DNA of 64,000 bases from Archangium violaceum (lineage in GTDB: Bacteria > Myxococcota > Myxococcia > Myxococcales > Myxococcaceae), in assembly GCF_016887565.1 (NCBI RefSeq), contig NZ_CP069396.1, positions 8,910,001-8,974,000 of the forward strand, in the 5' to 3' direction. Position numbers and translations under genes: made by a program. This document shows positions 34,922-43,950 of the stretch, in pieces (the first letter of the stretch is position 1; every line of letters starts with the position of its first letter). The notes under the pieces are model-generated. The model saw only the letters and a list, made by a program, of their open reading frames with translations, searched no databases and was not told where the DNA came from.

Positions 34922-36333
34922 CCCCGGTCTCCCGGTGTCCGCGGAAGCACGAGAGCTTCCGCGGGGGGCTCGGCCCGCGCGCCTTCGATGACCACCTTCA
35001 GACCATGGGGTTCGTTGGCGCTGAACGTGAGCCCGAACCCCACGCGCCGGCACAGCTCGCGGACGATGGCCACTCCGAGCCCGCTCCCGCGCGGATCCCT
35101 CCGCCGCGCGTCCGCCGAGCGGAACGAGCGCTCCCCGAGGTGCTCCAGCTCGGCCGGCGACAGCCCCGGGCCATCGTCGAGCACGGTCAGCCGGAAGCGC
35201 TCGGCCCCCTCGGGCTCGAGCACGATGACCACGTGGCCCTCCTTGTTCCCATGCGTGAGGGCGTTGTGCACCAGGTTGACGATGGCCTGCTCCATCATCG
35301 TCGGGTTGCAGCGCACCCAGACGTCCTCGTCCGGCCGCGCGGCCTCCAGGGACAGCTCCCTGCGCCGCGCCAGCAAGCCGAGCCTCCGCACGACGCGCTC
35401 GAGCGTCTGTCCGAGCTCGACCCGCGGCTCCCCCGCCAGCGGATCCACTCCCTCGCCCAGCTGGCACGCCAGGCGGAGGTTCTCCACGAGCGCCGTCAGG
35501 TAGACGGTGTCCTCGAGGCCCTGTACCAGCAGCTCGGGGACCGCCTCGGAGGGAGCCGCCGACGCGAGCTCGAGCGCCAGCTGCAGCGAGGCGATGGGCG
35601 TCTTCAGGTCATGCGCCACGTCCGCCAGATGCCGCTCCAGCGCGTGCTTCTGGGCCTCGATGCGGGCCGCGTCCGCCAGCACACGGCCATGGGTGGCGTC
35701 GAGCACCCGGGACAGCTCGCCCAGCTCGTCGGGAGCCTCGTCCCCCGCCGACGCATAGGCCGTGCCGCCGATGCCGCCCGCCGCCTGGTGCAGCCGGCGG
35801 AACCGCCGCAGCAGCGGGGCGATGACGACCAAGGTACACAGCGCCGCCATGAGGGACGAGCTGAGCACGGCGGCCAGGAACATCCACCGGCCCTCCCTGT
35901 AACGCTCGTTGAAGAGAGGCCACCGGCACTCGATGAGGCTACAGGGTCCGCCCTCCCCCACCCGGAACAGCGTGGCCCCACCCCACACGGCGCTCCTGTC
36001 GAAGAGCGGGAAGTAGAAGGTGACGGGCTGCTCCTCTCCCTCGCGCATGCGTTCGAGGAGCTCGGGCGATGGGCGCCTGCCCGAAGTGCCCGCGACGTCG
36101 AAGGCCTCCAGCACCACGCCATCGGGCATCCGGAAGGACCAGCCCTCCGGTGAGGAGCGGCAGGCCTCGCCGTGTTCCCTCAGAATGGCCTCGCTGAAGG
36201 TCCGCGAGCTGATGCGGATGGCGAGCGTTCCGCCCGCTAGGAAAGCCTGGTACGAGGCGCCGAGCGTCCCGAGCAACCCCATCACGGCCGCGGCGACGAG
36301 GATGCGCGGGCCCAGGCCCCTCCAGAGCCTCAC
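34918..36333 (-). CDS. Membrane sensor histidine kinase (partner of the OmpR-type regulator)
   Basis: A 471-aa kinase: TM1 (about 10-35), a periplasmic domain with two Cys pairs, TM2 (150-173), HAMP, HisKA with His241 (LADVAHDLKTPIASLQ), HATPase with N box (VNLVHNALTHGN), G1 (DDGPGL) and G2 (GSGLGVAIV). Starts with GTG at 36333, overlapping the regulator's stop as GTGA, so the pair is translationally coupled. Confidence 0.92.
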   Translation of the reverse strand: MRLWRGLGPRILVAAAVMGLLGTLGASYQAFLAGGTLAIRISSRTFSEAILREHGEACRSSPEGWSFRMPDGVVLEAFDVAGTSGRRPSPELLERMREGEEQPVTFYFPLFDRSAVWGGATLFRVGEGGPCSLIECRWPLFNERYREGRWMFLAAVLSSSLMAALCTLVVIAPLLRRFRRLHQAAGGIGGTAYASAGDEAPDELGELSRVLDATHGRVLADAARIEAQKHALERHLADVAHDLKTPIASLQLALELASAAPSEAVPELLVQGLEDTVYLTALVENLRLACQLGEGVDPLAGEPRVELGQTLERVVRRLGLLARRRELSLEAARPDEDVWVRCNPTMMEQAIVNLVHNALTHGNKEGHVVIVLEPEGAERFRLTVLDDGPGLSPAELEHLGERSFRSADARRRDPRGSGLGVAIVRELCRRVGFGLTFSANEPHGLKVVIEGARAEPPAEALVLPRTPGDRG

Positions 36334-37022
36334 GGTGTGCGCTCCGACAACTCGAAGCGGTAGCCGATACCCCAGGCCGTCTTGAGACGCCCTCCCGCCG
36401 GTCCGAGCTTCTTGCGGATCCTCGCGATGTGGGAGTCCACCGTCCGCTCGTCCCGCTCCTCGTTGGCGGGCAGCGCCTGGGTGCCGATCTGCTCCCGGGT
36501 GAGGGAGCGGCCCGGGCGCTCGGCGAGGTAGAGGAGCACATCGAGCTCGTGGCGCGTGAACGAGAGGGGGCCCACGCCCTCGCGGCTCACCACCCGGGCA
36601 TCGAGGTCCAGGGTGATGTCGTCCCAGCGCAGCACGCGCCGCGGGCCCTCGTCCACGAGCCGCAGGCGCGTCCGGATGCGAGCGACCAGCTCCTCCATCC
36701 AGAAGGGCTTGGCGAGATAGTCCGCGGCCCCCAGGCCAAAGGAGCGCAACCGGGCCTCGAGTTCCTGGCGCGCGGAGAGGACGATGATGGGAACGCGCAG
36801 CCGCGTCCGCCAGGCCTCGAGCAGCTCGAAGCCATCCCGCTCCGGGAGGTTGAGGTCGAGCACCACCAGGACGGGCCGCTCCCGCTCCGCCGCTTCGAGC
36901 GCGAGCTGTCCGTCCGTCGCGAGCGTCACCTGGAAACCCGCCAGCTTCAGCCCTCGCACGAGGCCAGCGGCGATGGGGGGATCATCCTCCACGACCAGGA
37001 TGGGACCGGTGTTGCTGCTCAT
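36330..37022 (-). CDS. OmpR/PhoB-family response regulator
   Basis: A 230-aa regulator: receiver domain with Asp56 (VLVVLDLNLPERDG) and Lys in AKPF, then a winged-helix DNA-binding domain (FTRHELDVLLYLAERPGRSLTREQI ... DSHIARIRKKLG, each shown in part). The ATG at 37022 has GAGGAG upstream; a longer frame to 37076 lacks coding sense. The genes in this direction are an amphipathic-repeat protein, an NlpC/P60 protein, this regulator and its kinase, with short gaps, suggesting one operon concerned with the envelope. Confidence 0.93.
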   Translation of the reverse strand: MSSNTGPILVVEDDPPIAAGLVRGLKLAGFQVTLATDGQLALEAAERERPVLVVLDLNLPERDGFELLEAWRTRLRVPIIVLSARQELEARLRSFGLGAADYLAKPFWMEELVARIRTRLRLVDEGPRRVLRWDDITLDLDARVVSREGVGPLSFTRHELDVLLYLAERPGRSLTREQIGTQALPANEERDERTVDSHIARIRKKLGPAGGRLKTAWGIGYRFELSERTP

Positions 37023-37065
37023 CGAGAGGACTCCTCCCCACGGCGAGTGGTGCGCCAGTATCGCA

Positions 37066-38601
37066 TCATCCGGCATCGAGCCAGGTCAGGGAGACCCCCT
37101 GGGCTCCTGGCTCGAGGTAGACGATGGCGCCGTCCGGATCGACGGCCAGGTCGGCGATGGGCGTGTAGGCGCCGCGCGTGGCATCGGGAAGGTTCACCAC
37201 CTGCCCCCGCCGGCGCAGGGTGCGCTTCACCTCGAGATGGCTCCCTCCCGCATCGCTGGTGGCGATCACCAGCTCGATCCACGTCCCGACCCGCCGGGCC
37301 GAGACGCGGGCCTTTTCCGGAAGGGTGAGGCTCTCCCCGCCCACCTCCGCGATCCGCCCTCCCCCGGCGCGCTCCTTCCAACGCAGCACCTGCTGCTGGG
37401 AGAGGTCCACGTTCTTGCGCGGCCGCTGCGGCTTTCCGTTGACCAGCTCGGCGATGACCTTCTGCTCGCCCTCCGGTGAAGTGGCGAGGAGGACGCCGTC
37501 ATCGAGGGTGAGCGCTCCCAGGAGGCCCTCGCGCGGGATGTCGACGGTGCGGAGCAGTTCCCCACTGGAGCGGTGGAGACGGAGCTGGTGCCGGGTGCCA
37601 TCCATGACGATGAGCTCGCCCTGGCGGGTGAAGCCCAGACCATCGGCGAGCCCGGCATCGAAGGACCCGCGCATGCCTTCCCGTCCGAGGACCAGGACCC
37701 GGCGGCGCACCCGATCATAGAGGGCGACGGTCCCCTTCGGACCCGCCGTCAGGTAGTCGGGGCCCATGGACTGTGCGTCCTCCGAAGCGGGCGTGAAGCC
37801 CACGTCGGCCCCGTAGCGAAGCGAGAGCCGGGTGGTGACCGGCCCACCAGCCGGGGTGGTGGCCGAGGCCAGAACCACCTGGGGCGCGGTGGCGGCCGGG
37901 GGCGGAGGCGGAGCGCTGGCGTCCGAAGCAGGAGCCACGGGCGCCGGAGCAGGAGGCACGGAGGCCACCACGGGCTTGTCCTCGATGCCCGGGTACCGGA
38001 TGGGCACATAGCCGGCGAGATAGGACCAGCTCGGAGTCGCCATCCGCACGCGCGAGGCGCTTCCGGATGCCTCGTAGATGATTGGCTTGCCATCGGCACG
38101 GGTCCCGGCGAAGAGCACGACGTGCTTGCCCGCCTTGTTGAGGGCATCGCCGGGGAGCAACTCCTCGAGCGTGATGGGGCGGGTCACGGTGCCGAGGGTG
38201 GAAGTGGACTCGCGTTTCGCGAGCCGCCAGACCCGCGAGACGAAGCCCGAGCAGTCGACTCCCGCGACACACGTCAGGATGCCGTCGCCGCTGTGGCTGC
38301 CAGCGGCCTGCCCCGCGCCGATGCGCCGATCGAACTCGGCCAGCTCCATCGAACCGCCCCAGGCATAGGGGACACCGATCTGTTTCCCGAGGGCATGGTC
38401 ACTGCGGTACTCCCCCGGGCAGGTCCCCTTCTGGTTGGCGGCGCGCATCTCCCAGGGGTGCTGTGCGAACCGGGCGGCCTCCGCCATCACCTCCTCCCGA
38501 CCCAGGGCCCGAGCGGACACGGGCACGAGCTGGAGCGAGGCGATGAGCAACGGCAAGGCGCGCGGCATGCCGCGACGCGTGGTTGCGATTCGTGGATGCA
38601 A
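37066..38601 (-). CDS. Secreted NlpC/P60 peptidase with C-terminal propeller-like region
   Basis: A 511-aa exported protein. The signal peptide LPLLIASLQLVPVSARALG precedes an NlpC/P60 domain: catalytic Cys117 (AGVDCSGFVSRVW) and His160 (GKHVVLFAG). Such enzymes cut gamma-D-Glu-diaminopimelate or related cell-wall bonds. After a Pro/Ala-rich linker (about 240-280), residues 290-510 look like NHL-type propeller strands (GLGFTRQGELIVMDG). A TTG at 38601 has GGGAG 7 nt upstream and is my start; the ATG at 38568 is the alternative and has no ribosome site. It lies 23 bp after the amphipathic-repeat gene, so probably cotranscribed. Confidence 0.83.
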   Translation of the reverse strand: MHPRIATTRRGMPRALPLLIASLQLVPVSARALGREEVMAEAARFAQHPWEMRAANQKGTCPGEYRSDHALGKQIGVPYAWGGSMELAEFDRRIGAGQAAGSHSGDGILTCVAGVDCSGFVSRVWRLAKRESTSTLGTVTRPITLEELLPGDALNKAGKHVVLFAGTRADGKPIIYEASGSASRVRMATPSWSYLAGYVPIRYPGIEDKPVVASVPPAPAPVAPASDASAPPPPPAATAPQVVLASATTPAGGPVTTRLSLRYGADVGFTPASEDAQSMGPDYLTAGPKGTVALYDRVRRRVLVLGREGMRGSFDAGLADGLGFTRQGELIVMDGTRHQLRLHRSSGELLRTVDIPREGLLGALTLDDGVLLATSPEGEQKVIAELVNGKPQRPRKNVDLSQQQVLRWKERAGGGRIAEVGGESLTLPEKARVSARRVGTWIELVIATSDAGGSHLEVKRTLRRRGQVVNLPDATRGAYTPIADLAVDPDGAIVYLEPGAQGVSLTWLDAG

Positions 38602-38624
38602 GGCGTTTCTCCCGCGTCGCGAGG

Positions 38625-39620
38625 TCAGTGATACACCCAGGTATAGCCAGCGCTGACCGAGGCACTGAACTCGCCTCCACCCCCCATGGACACGACGAGG
38701 CCAGCGAGCTTGAGCTTGAGCTTTCCTCCCTTGGCGAAATCCAGCCAATCACTCTCCGAGGTGGGCAGGGAGAAGACGACCTGGATGCCACCGCCGCCCT
38801 TGACATAGAGCTCCACGGCCACCGCCAGATAGGGGCCGTCGAGATTGGACGGCATGCTCCCCCACGCGCCAATCTGGAGGGCCATCGACGTGCCGATCGA
38901 AAAGCCGGACACGCCGCCCACGCCGAAGTACCCGCGCAGCTGCTTCTTGTTCGGATAGTCGTAGGCGAAGCCGATGCTGCCCTCGGCGCCGGCCATGAAG
39001 GCCGCGCCGCCGCCGGCGCCGACGGAGAGGGTGATGAGGTCCTTGCCCCGAGCCTCGGCTCCCAGGCGGTTCATCGACTTGTGCTTCGACAGCGAGTCCG
39101 TCGTCTTCTCGGTGTTCTCATCCCTCCGCTTGTGGGCGGCGGCGTCGAGGAGCCGCTCCACGTCCTTGCGGCTGGTGGGATCCTTCAGCAGCTCATGCCC
39201 CGTCTCGACCATGCACTCGATGAGCTTGCGGTGGTCGCGGCAGACCTCCTCCGCCAGCTCCTCCGCGAGCTCGGCGAGCGCGTCCGTCAGGAAGCGCTCC
39301 GTGAACTCGACGGTCGCGTTCCAGGCGGCCTCCCCGGCCTCCAATGCCTCGGTATAGGCCTTCTCGGCGAACCGGGCGGTATCCCGAGTCAGATGATCCA
39401 CGTCGCGCGCCAGCTCCTGGGCTTCACGGCCCACCTCGTTCGACACCGTGTGGGCAGCGCCCGTGACGGCGTTGGCCGTCTTGTCGGCGGCGTCCTTCGC
39501 CACGTTGGCCGTCTTGTTGGCGGCGTCCTTGGTGGCGTCGGCGACCGTGTTGGCCGCCTTCTTGGTGGTCTTCTTGACCTTCTTGAATGCCTTCTTGAAC
39601 GACTTGCCAATGCTCGACAT
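38625..39620 (-). CDS. Amphipathic-repeat (LEA-like) protein of unknown function
   Basis: A 331-aa protein I do not recognise. Residues 5-60 are 11-residue-type repeats rich in Lys/Ala/Asp/Thr (KDAANKTANVAKDAADKTA), like late-embryogenesis-abundant or apolipoprotein helices. Residues 60-190 are helical and acidic. Residues 195-331 are Gly/Ala-rich beta strands (SVGAGGGAAFMAGAEGSIG) ending in SAGYTWVYH, resembling a lipid-facing or pore-like sandwich. No signal peptide. A good ribosome site (GAGGGGGAA) precedes the ATG. It heads the minus-strand group with the NlpC/P60 and two-component genes. It shares its helix style with the protein at 47089-48270. Confidence 0.7.
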   Translation of the reverse strand: MSSIGKSFKKAFKKVKKTTKKAANTVADATKDAANKTANVAKDAADKTANAVTGAAHTVSNEVGREAQELARDVDHLTRDTARFAEKAYTEALEAGEAAWNATVEFTERFLTDALAELAEELAEEVCRDHRKLIECMVETGHELLKDPTSRKDVERLLDAAAHKRRDENTEKTTDSLSKHKSMNRLGAEARGKDLITLSVGAGGGAAFMAGAEGSIGFAYDYPNKKQLRGYFGVGGVSGFSIGTSMALQIGAWGSMPSNLDGPYLAVAVELYVKGGGGIQVVFSLPTSESDWLDFAKGGKLKLKLAGLVVSMGGGGEFSASVSAGYTWVYH

Positions 39621-39800
39621 GGGTTCCCCCTCGGTTGAACTGACAGGGAAGACCTTGCCCGGGAGTTATTGAGGAAGTGTGGAGCGAAATCCGTGACCCG
39701 AAAGATGCCCCGGGTGCCTCCAGGACCGAGGCCACGGCCATCGGTGAAGAGGATGAATCGAATTCTGGGAAGCGGAAGAGGAGCTCCAGTGGCAACAACG

Positions 39801-41122
39801 ATGAAGAGCAGGTGGAAGACCTGGGGCAGCCGGATTCTCGTGTGGTCGTGGTTGAGCGCTGGCGCGGGATGCGGAGCCCCGGAGGATCTGGCCGTCGAGG
39901 AGGAAGGGTTCTCGGTGCGGCAGGCCGCCGGGTCGACCTATGAAGCGGAGGCCGCGGCGCTATCGGGCGGTGCCGTCATCGCGACGGATCATCCCGGCTA
40001 TTCCGGCACCGGCTTCGTGGGAGGCACGACACCGGAGACGACACCCAGGCGATTCGCAACGCCATCAGCAACGCGAAGTCCACCGGCAAGGCGGGAGTCT
40101 GGATTCCCTCGGGCGTCTTCCGCATCAATGGTCTGGTGGGTCTGGAAAACATCCACCTGCGCGGCGCGGGCCCCTGGCACACGCGGATCCAGGCCACCAA
40201 TATCGGCGACCACTTCAGGGGCGCTGGGAGCAACGTCAAGGTGTTCGACCTGGCGTATTTCGGGGAGATCGTCGAGCGCCAGGACGGACCGGACAGGGCG
40301 GCGTTCGAGGGGAACTTCGGCACGGGCTCGCTCATCCAGAACGTCTGGATCGAGCACGCGAAGGTCGCCTACTGGATCAAACCCGGAACGGACGGTCTGT
40401 ACATCGTCAATGGCCGGGTGCGGAACGTCTACGCGGACGGGATCAACCTCCACGCGGGCATCAAGAACTCGATGGTCAGCCACGTCCACGCCCGCAACAC
40501 GGGCGATAACTCCTTCGCCATGTGGTCCGATGGCTCCATCAACGAGAACTGCACGTTCCGCCATGACACCGCGCAGATGCCCAATCTCGCCAACACCTTC
40601 GCCATCTACAATGGCAGGGACAACAAGATCCTGGACAGCGTGGGATTGGACACCCACTACGCTTCCTCGGGCGTCCTGATCACCGACTGGTTCGCGGACC
40701 TGCCCTTCCTCGGAACCACGGAGATCAAGCGTGTGACCCTGACCCGGACCGGTGGAGAGCAGAAGGTGAACTTCGCCATGAACGCCGGGGCGTTGTGGCT
40801 CCACGCGACGAGAAGGGAAATCTCGGGGCACATCCTCGTGGACGGGGTGGAGATCAACGACAGCACCTTCTCGGCCATCAAGATCAGCTTCGGCAGGACG
40901 CCCCCCGAGGCCAATCCCCCCGTGTACAACTACCCCATCTCTCCCGTGACCCTGAGCAACGTCACCATCAAGGGCGCGGGCGCCTATGGCGTGGAGACCT
41001 TCAATGTGCCTGGGACGGCCACCTGCACCAACGTCACGGTGACGGGCGCGGCCCTGGGTGGGCTCCTGAATCCCAACAACCGGTACACCTTCAACAAGGT
41101 CTCGGGGAACAGCGGCTGGTAA
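39801..41122 (+). pseudogene. Broken CBM6 / right-handed beta-helix (pectate lyase-3-like) lipoprotein gene
   Basis: A lipoprotein signal (WLSAGAGC) is followed by the start of a CBM6 module (TYEAEAAALSGGAVIATDHP, GYSGTGFVGG), which stops after about 30 of its usual 120-130 residues. From about 40025 the coding sense jumps to another frame, which reads DTGDDTQAIRNAISNAKSTG and continues as an intact parallel beta-helix to 41122 (ending NKVSGNSGW). The missing CBM6 remainder plus frame change indicate an internal deletion at about 40020-40036 rather than a sequencing slip alone. The downstream part could be translated from GTG at 40136, but without an export signal. The intact ancestor was probably a secreted polysaccharide-active enzyme. 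Confidence 0.75.
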
Positions 41123-41135
41123 CGACGTCTTGCCC

Positions 41136-41171
41136 GGGAAGGCCGATGGGCGCGCAGCTCACGGCCTTCCC
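41136..41171. terminator. Convergent terminator hairpin
   Basis: GGGAAGGCCG (41136-41145) pairs perfectly with CGGCCTTCCC (41162-41171), between the convergent beta-helix pseudogene and the 322-aa gene. Confidence 0.6.
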
Positions 41172-41207
41172 GCGGCACGGGGGACGACGCTCCAACGGGG
41201 CTCGCAC

Positions 41208-42176
41208 TCACGCCTCGTCGCCATGGACTCCCACGGGGAGCTTGTCCTTCACTGCACTGATGATCGACTGGGGGCACTTCTCCCCGGCCTCCTTCATGAG
41301 CTCCTTGGGCGAGGCATGGAGCTTGATGCTTCCGCGGGAGTACTCCACGAACGGCACCGCGATCTTGCAGGTCACCTTCAGGAAGAAGCGCAGATCGAGT
41401 GCTCCACGGATGGCCTCGACGGCGTCCGCGATCGCGATCTCGCTCGTCCGGGCCTGGTCCGCGTTCTGATAGGTGGTGATCTCCTGCTGGCTCAAGAGCT
41501 CCACGTACACGCCGAGGATGTGCTCGGGCAGGTAGTGCAGCTGAGCCTCGCCATACGGAATGGAGGCCGCGTTCAGGTAGGGGGCCTTCACGGTTCCGCT
41601 CGGGAAGGATTCATCTTCCAGGTGGATCATGCGCTCCACGCCACGCGGCTTCCCCTTCGAGCTGACGTCGGGCTTCTCCCCCTTCACGCGAGCCCGGATC
41701 TCCTGCAGCTTCGCGCTGACGAGTGGCCACGTCCTCAGCGTCTTTCCATTGGCTTGCGGCGCCGCGTTGGGCGGGAAGTTCTCGGGGTACCTCGCCTCGG
41801 CAACGTTCTTGGTGGGCAGCCCCAGGTCGGTCTTTCCCCATCCGGCGAGCTCCGCCTGATTGCTGATGACCACTCCCGGACACTTGAAGGAGTCATACTC
41901 CTGGATGGGCAGACCTTGCAGCACGGTGAACGCCGCGTGCCAGTAGTTGGCATCCACCGCGGGCTCCACCGGGGAGACTCCCAGATTGTAGTACTTGTAC
42001 CTCGGATGGATGTTGTACTTGATTTCGTCTTCCACCCGCCGCGTCTTGCGGATGCAGAGCACATCCGAGAACTCCTCGAGCAACCGCGCGGAGACAGCCT
42101 CCACGTTCTTCCTGCTCTCCTCCTGCGAGAGGTGGGAGAACCGCTTCAGCCGGGTACCTTTTGGGATCTTGGGCAT
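41208..42176 (-). CDS. Unrecognised 322-aa protein downstream of the RiPP-like precursor
   Basis: A cytoplasmic protein of 322 aa with no signal peptide, membrane helix or motif I recognise. The N-terminus is basic (MPKIPKGTRLKRFSHLSQEE); the middle contains RVEDEIKYNIHPRYKYYNLG and a Pro/Asn-rich segment; the C-terminal third is alpha/beta. No Shine-Dalgarno precedes the ATG, and the upstream DNA (AAAATTT) is AT-rich for this genome. It follows the RiPP-like precursor by about 60 bp on the same strand, so it could be a dedicated modification or immunity protein (inference), or unrelated. Confidence 0.65.
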   Translation of the reverse strand: MPKIPKGTRLKRFSHLSQEESRKNVEAVSARLLEEFSDVLCIRKTRRVEDEIKYNIHPRYKYYNLGVSPVEPAVDANYWHAAFTVLQGLPIQEYDSFKCPGVVISNQAELAGWGKTDLGLPTKNVAEARYPENFPPNAAPQANGKTLRTWPLVSAKLQEIRARVKGEKPDVSSKGKPRGVERMIHLEDESFPSGTVKAPYLNAASIPYGEAQLHYLPEHILGVYVELLSQQEITTYQNADQARTSEIAIADAVEAIRGALDLRFFLKVTCKIAVPFVEYSRGSIKLHASPKELMKEAGEKCPQSIISAVKDKLPVGVHGDEA

Positions 42177-42237
42177 GATCCAAATTTTATCCGATGGGGG
42201 ACTGGACGGACAGCGACCGGGGCGGAGCGGACCTGGA

Positions 42238-42483
42238 TCAGATCTCCAGGTTGCAGTTCTGCGCGAGCGAGGGGCACCCGAGGGAAAAGAGGCAGCACTG
42301 GTTACGCTCGGTCAGCAACAGCTTCACCCCCTCCCCTCCGGTGACGTCATCCAGGTCGGAGTCATCGAGCTCCGTGAGCGGTCTCCCGGAGGGATTCTCC
42401 GGGAGCGCGGCTCGCTGTTCGTGCAGCAGGCTCGCGCGGTACTCCGGGCTCTTCCACGCCTTGACGATCATCTCGCTGTTCAT
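42238..42483 (-). CDS. RiPP precursor-like peptide, mersacidin/lichenicidin-type leader
   Basis: An 81-aa peptide. The leader (residues 1-50) has the pattern of type 2 lantibiotic precursors of the mersacidin/lichenicidin group: MIVKAWKSPEYRASL near the start, LPENPSG, an acidic ELDDSDLDD stretch and a double-glycine end (VTGG, 47-50) for cleavage by a LanT/C39 protease. The 31-residue core has Cys63, Cys64, Cys70, Cys77 but only one Thr and two Ser, and lacks the CTxTxEC end of the lichenicidin alpha group. AGGAGAG precedes the ATG at 4 nt. No LanM, radical-SAM enzyme or peptidase-ABC transporter is in the window, so modification must come from elsewhere or the peptide is orphaned. Confidence 0.72.
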   Translation of the reverse strand: MNSEMIVKAWKSPEYRASLLHEQRAALPENPSGRPLTELDDSDLDDVTGGEGVKLLLTERNQCCLFSLGCPSLAQNCNLEI

Positions 42484-42625
42484 GGTGCTCTCCTGAGGGC
42501 TCGGGAGGGAACGACGTCACGCCCAGAAGGAGTCACTCGGAGGGAGATGTGACACGCATCGCCGCGCGAGGCGGCTCCCCCCTGGAGTCCGGCGGAGGGA
42601 GCCTCGGGGCCCGGGGACGTCCGGC

Positions 42626-43912
42626 TCAGGCCGCGCTGGAGGCCGAGGCCTGCTGGAGGCACTCGCGCATCGCTTCCTCGGCCATGTCGATGGTGTAGTC
42701 GATCTGCTCGACGGTGTGCGCCGCGCAGATGAAGTTGAGGTCGCGGCGCAACAGGATGCCACGGCGCGCCATGCCCGCCTGGAAGGGCTGGGTGAGCTTC
42801 GCGTTCTCCACGGGGTTCTTGGAGAAGCGGAACAGGGGGATGGCGTCATAGCCCAGGATGCGCAGCGGCGAGCCCACGCGCTCGGCCCGGGCGTTGATGC
42901 CCGTGGCGAGCCGCCGGCCCAGGTTCGCCAGGTGCTCGGTGAAGCCCGGCTCGCGGCTCACCTTGAGCACGGCCTCGCACACCGCCAGCGACAGCAGCTC
43001 GCCGCCGAACGTGGTGGACACCTGCAGATCCGCCAGCTTGCTCAGGAGCTTCTCCGGCCCCGCCACCGCCGACAGCGGCATGCCCGCGGCGATCGCCTTG
43101 GACAGACAGACGAAGTCGGCCTTCACGTCGAAGAACTGCTGGGCACCGCCCGGCGCCAGCCGGAAGCCGGTGATGACCTCGTCCTGGATGAGCAACACGC
43201 CGTGCGCCGTGCACGTGGCGCGCAGCTTGTGCATGAACTCGCGGGTGAGGCAGCGGTTGAACGGCACCGACAGCAGCACCGCCGCGAGCTGGTGCCCCGT
43301 CTGCTCGATGCAGGCCAGCAGCGCCGCCTCGTCCGGCTCCTCGAAGAGCGGCATGCGCCGCGTGTACTGCGACAACACCGCGGGCACGCCCGGCGTGTCA
43401 TACATGAAGTGGTCGTGCCAGCCGTTGTAGCCCACCGTGATGATGTGCTCCTTGCTCGTGACGTAGCGCGCCAGGCGCACCGCCGCCGAGGTGGCATCCG
43501 CTCCCGTCTTGAAGAAGCGCGCCATCTCCGCGCCGGGGATCATCTCCACCAACGTCCGCGCGGCGCTGACCTCCCAGGCCGTGGGCAGCGAGTGCAGCAG
43601 CCCCTCCTCCAGGTGCCGGCGGATGGTGTCCACGACGGCCGGGTGGTTGTGGCCGAGCGAGCTCGCGCCCAGCCCGCAGATGAAGTCGATGTACTGCTGG
43701 CCATCCACGTCCTCCACCAACGCGCCCTGTCCACGCGCGAGGTAGACGGGGAAGGAGCCCGGAGCGAACATCTCCGGCTTCTTCATCATCGTCTGGGTCA
43801 GACCGGGCACCAGCCGCTTCGCCTCGGCCAGCAGGCGGTTGGAGTTCGTGAGATCCATCTTGCCCACGATGGGTCGGGGCAACGACGGGTGTCTGTTCGC
43901 GTGTACGTCCAT
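42626..43912 (-). CDS. mxcL: Class III PLP aminotransferase, probable myxochelin B transaminase (MxcL-like)
   Basis: A 428-aa PLP enzyme of the glutamate-1-semialdehyde aminomutase type: the Schiff-base Lys is near 271 (FVCLSKAIAAGMPLS), with LIQDEVITGFRLAPGG before it and FFKTGADATSAAVRLAR for the phosphate/cofactor site. Myxochelin clusters in Stigmatella and Myxococcus carry such an enzyme, MxcL, which aminates the released aldehyde to give myxochelin B. Here it follows an MFS exporter by 38 bp behind a Fur box, matching the mxcK-mxcL pairing. GAGGAAA precedes the ATG. The symbol rests on family type plus context; a tetrapyrrole hemL role is less likely in this setting. Confidence 0.7.
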   Translation of the reverse strand: MDVHANRHPSLPRPIVGKMDLTNSNRLLAEAKRLVPGLTQTMMKKPEMFAPGSFPVYLARGQGALVEDVDGQQYIDFICGLGASSLGHNHPAVVDTIRRHLEEGLLHSLPTAWEVSAARTLVEMIPGAEMARFFKTGADATSAAVRLARYVTSKEHIITVGYNGWHDHFMYDTPGVPAVLSQYTRRMPLFEEPDEAALLACIEQTGHQLAAVLLSVPFNRCLTREFMHKLRATCTAHGVLLIQDEVITGFRLAPGGAQQFFDVKADFVCLSKAIAAGMPLSAVAGPEKLLSKLADLQVSTTFGGELLSLAVCEAVLKVSREPGFTEHLANLGRRLATGINARAERVGSPLRILGYDAIPLFRFSKNPVENAKLTQPFQAGMARRGILLRRDLNFICAAHTVEQIDYTIDMAEEAMRECLQQASASSAA

Positions 43913-43950
43913 GGGTTTCCTCGTGTGAAAGGGAACTGCGTTGGAAGAAC

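Noticed and set aside
42626-43912. Tetrapyrrole-pathway glutamate-1-semialdehyde aminomutase (hemL)
   Set aside because: The fold fits, but the Fur box, the adjoining MFS exporter and the absence of tetrapyrrole genes favour the MxcL-type siderophore role.
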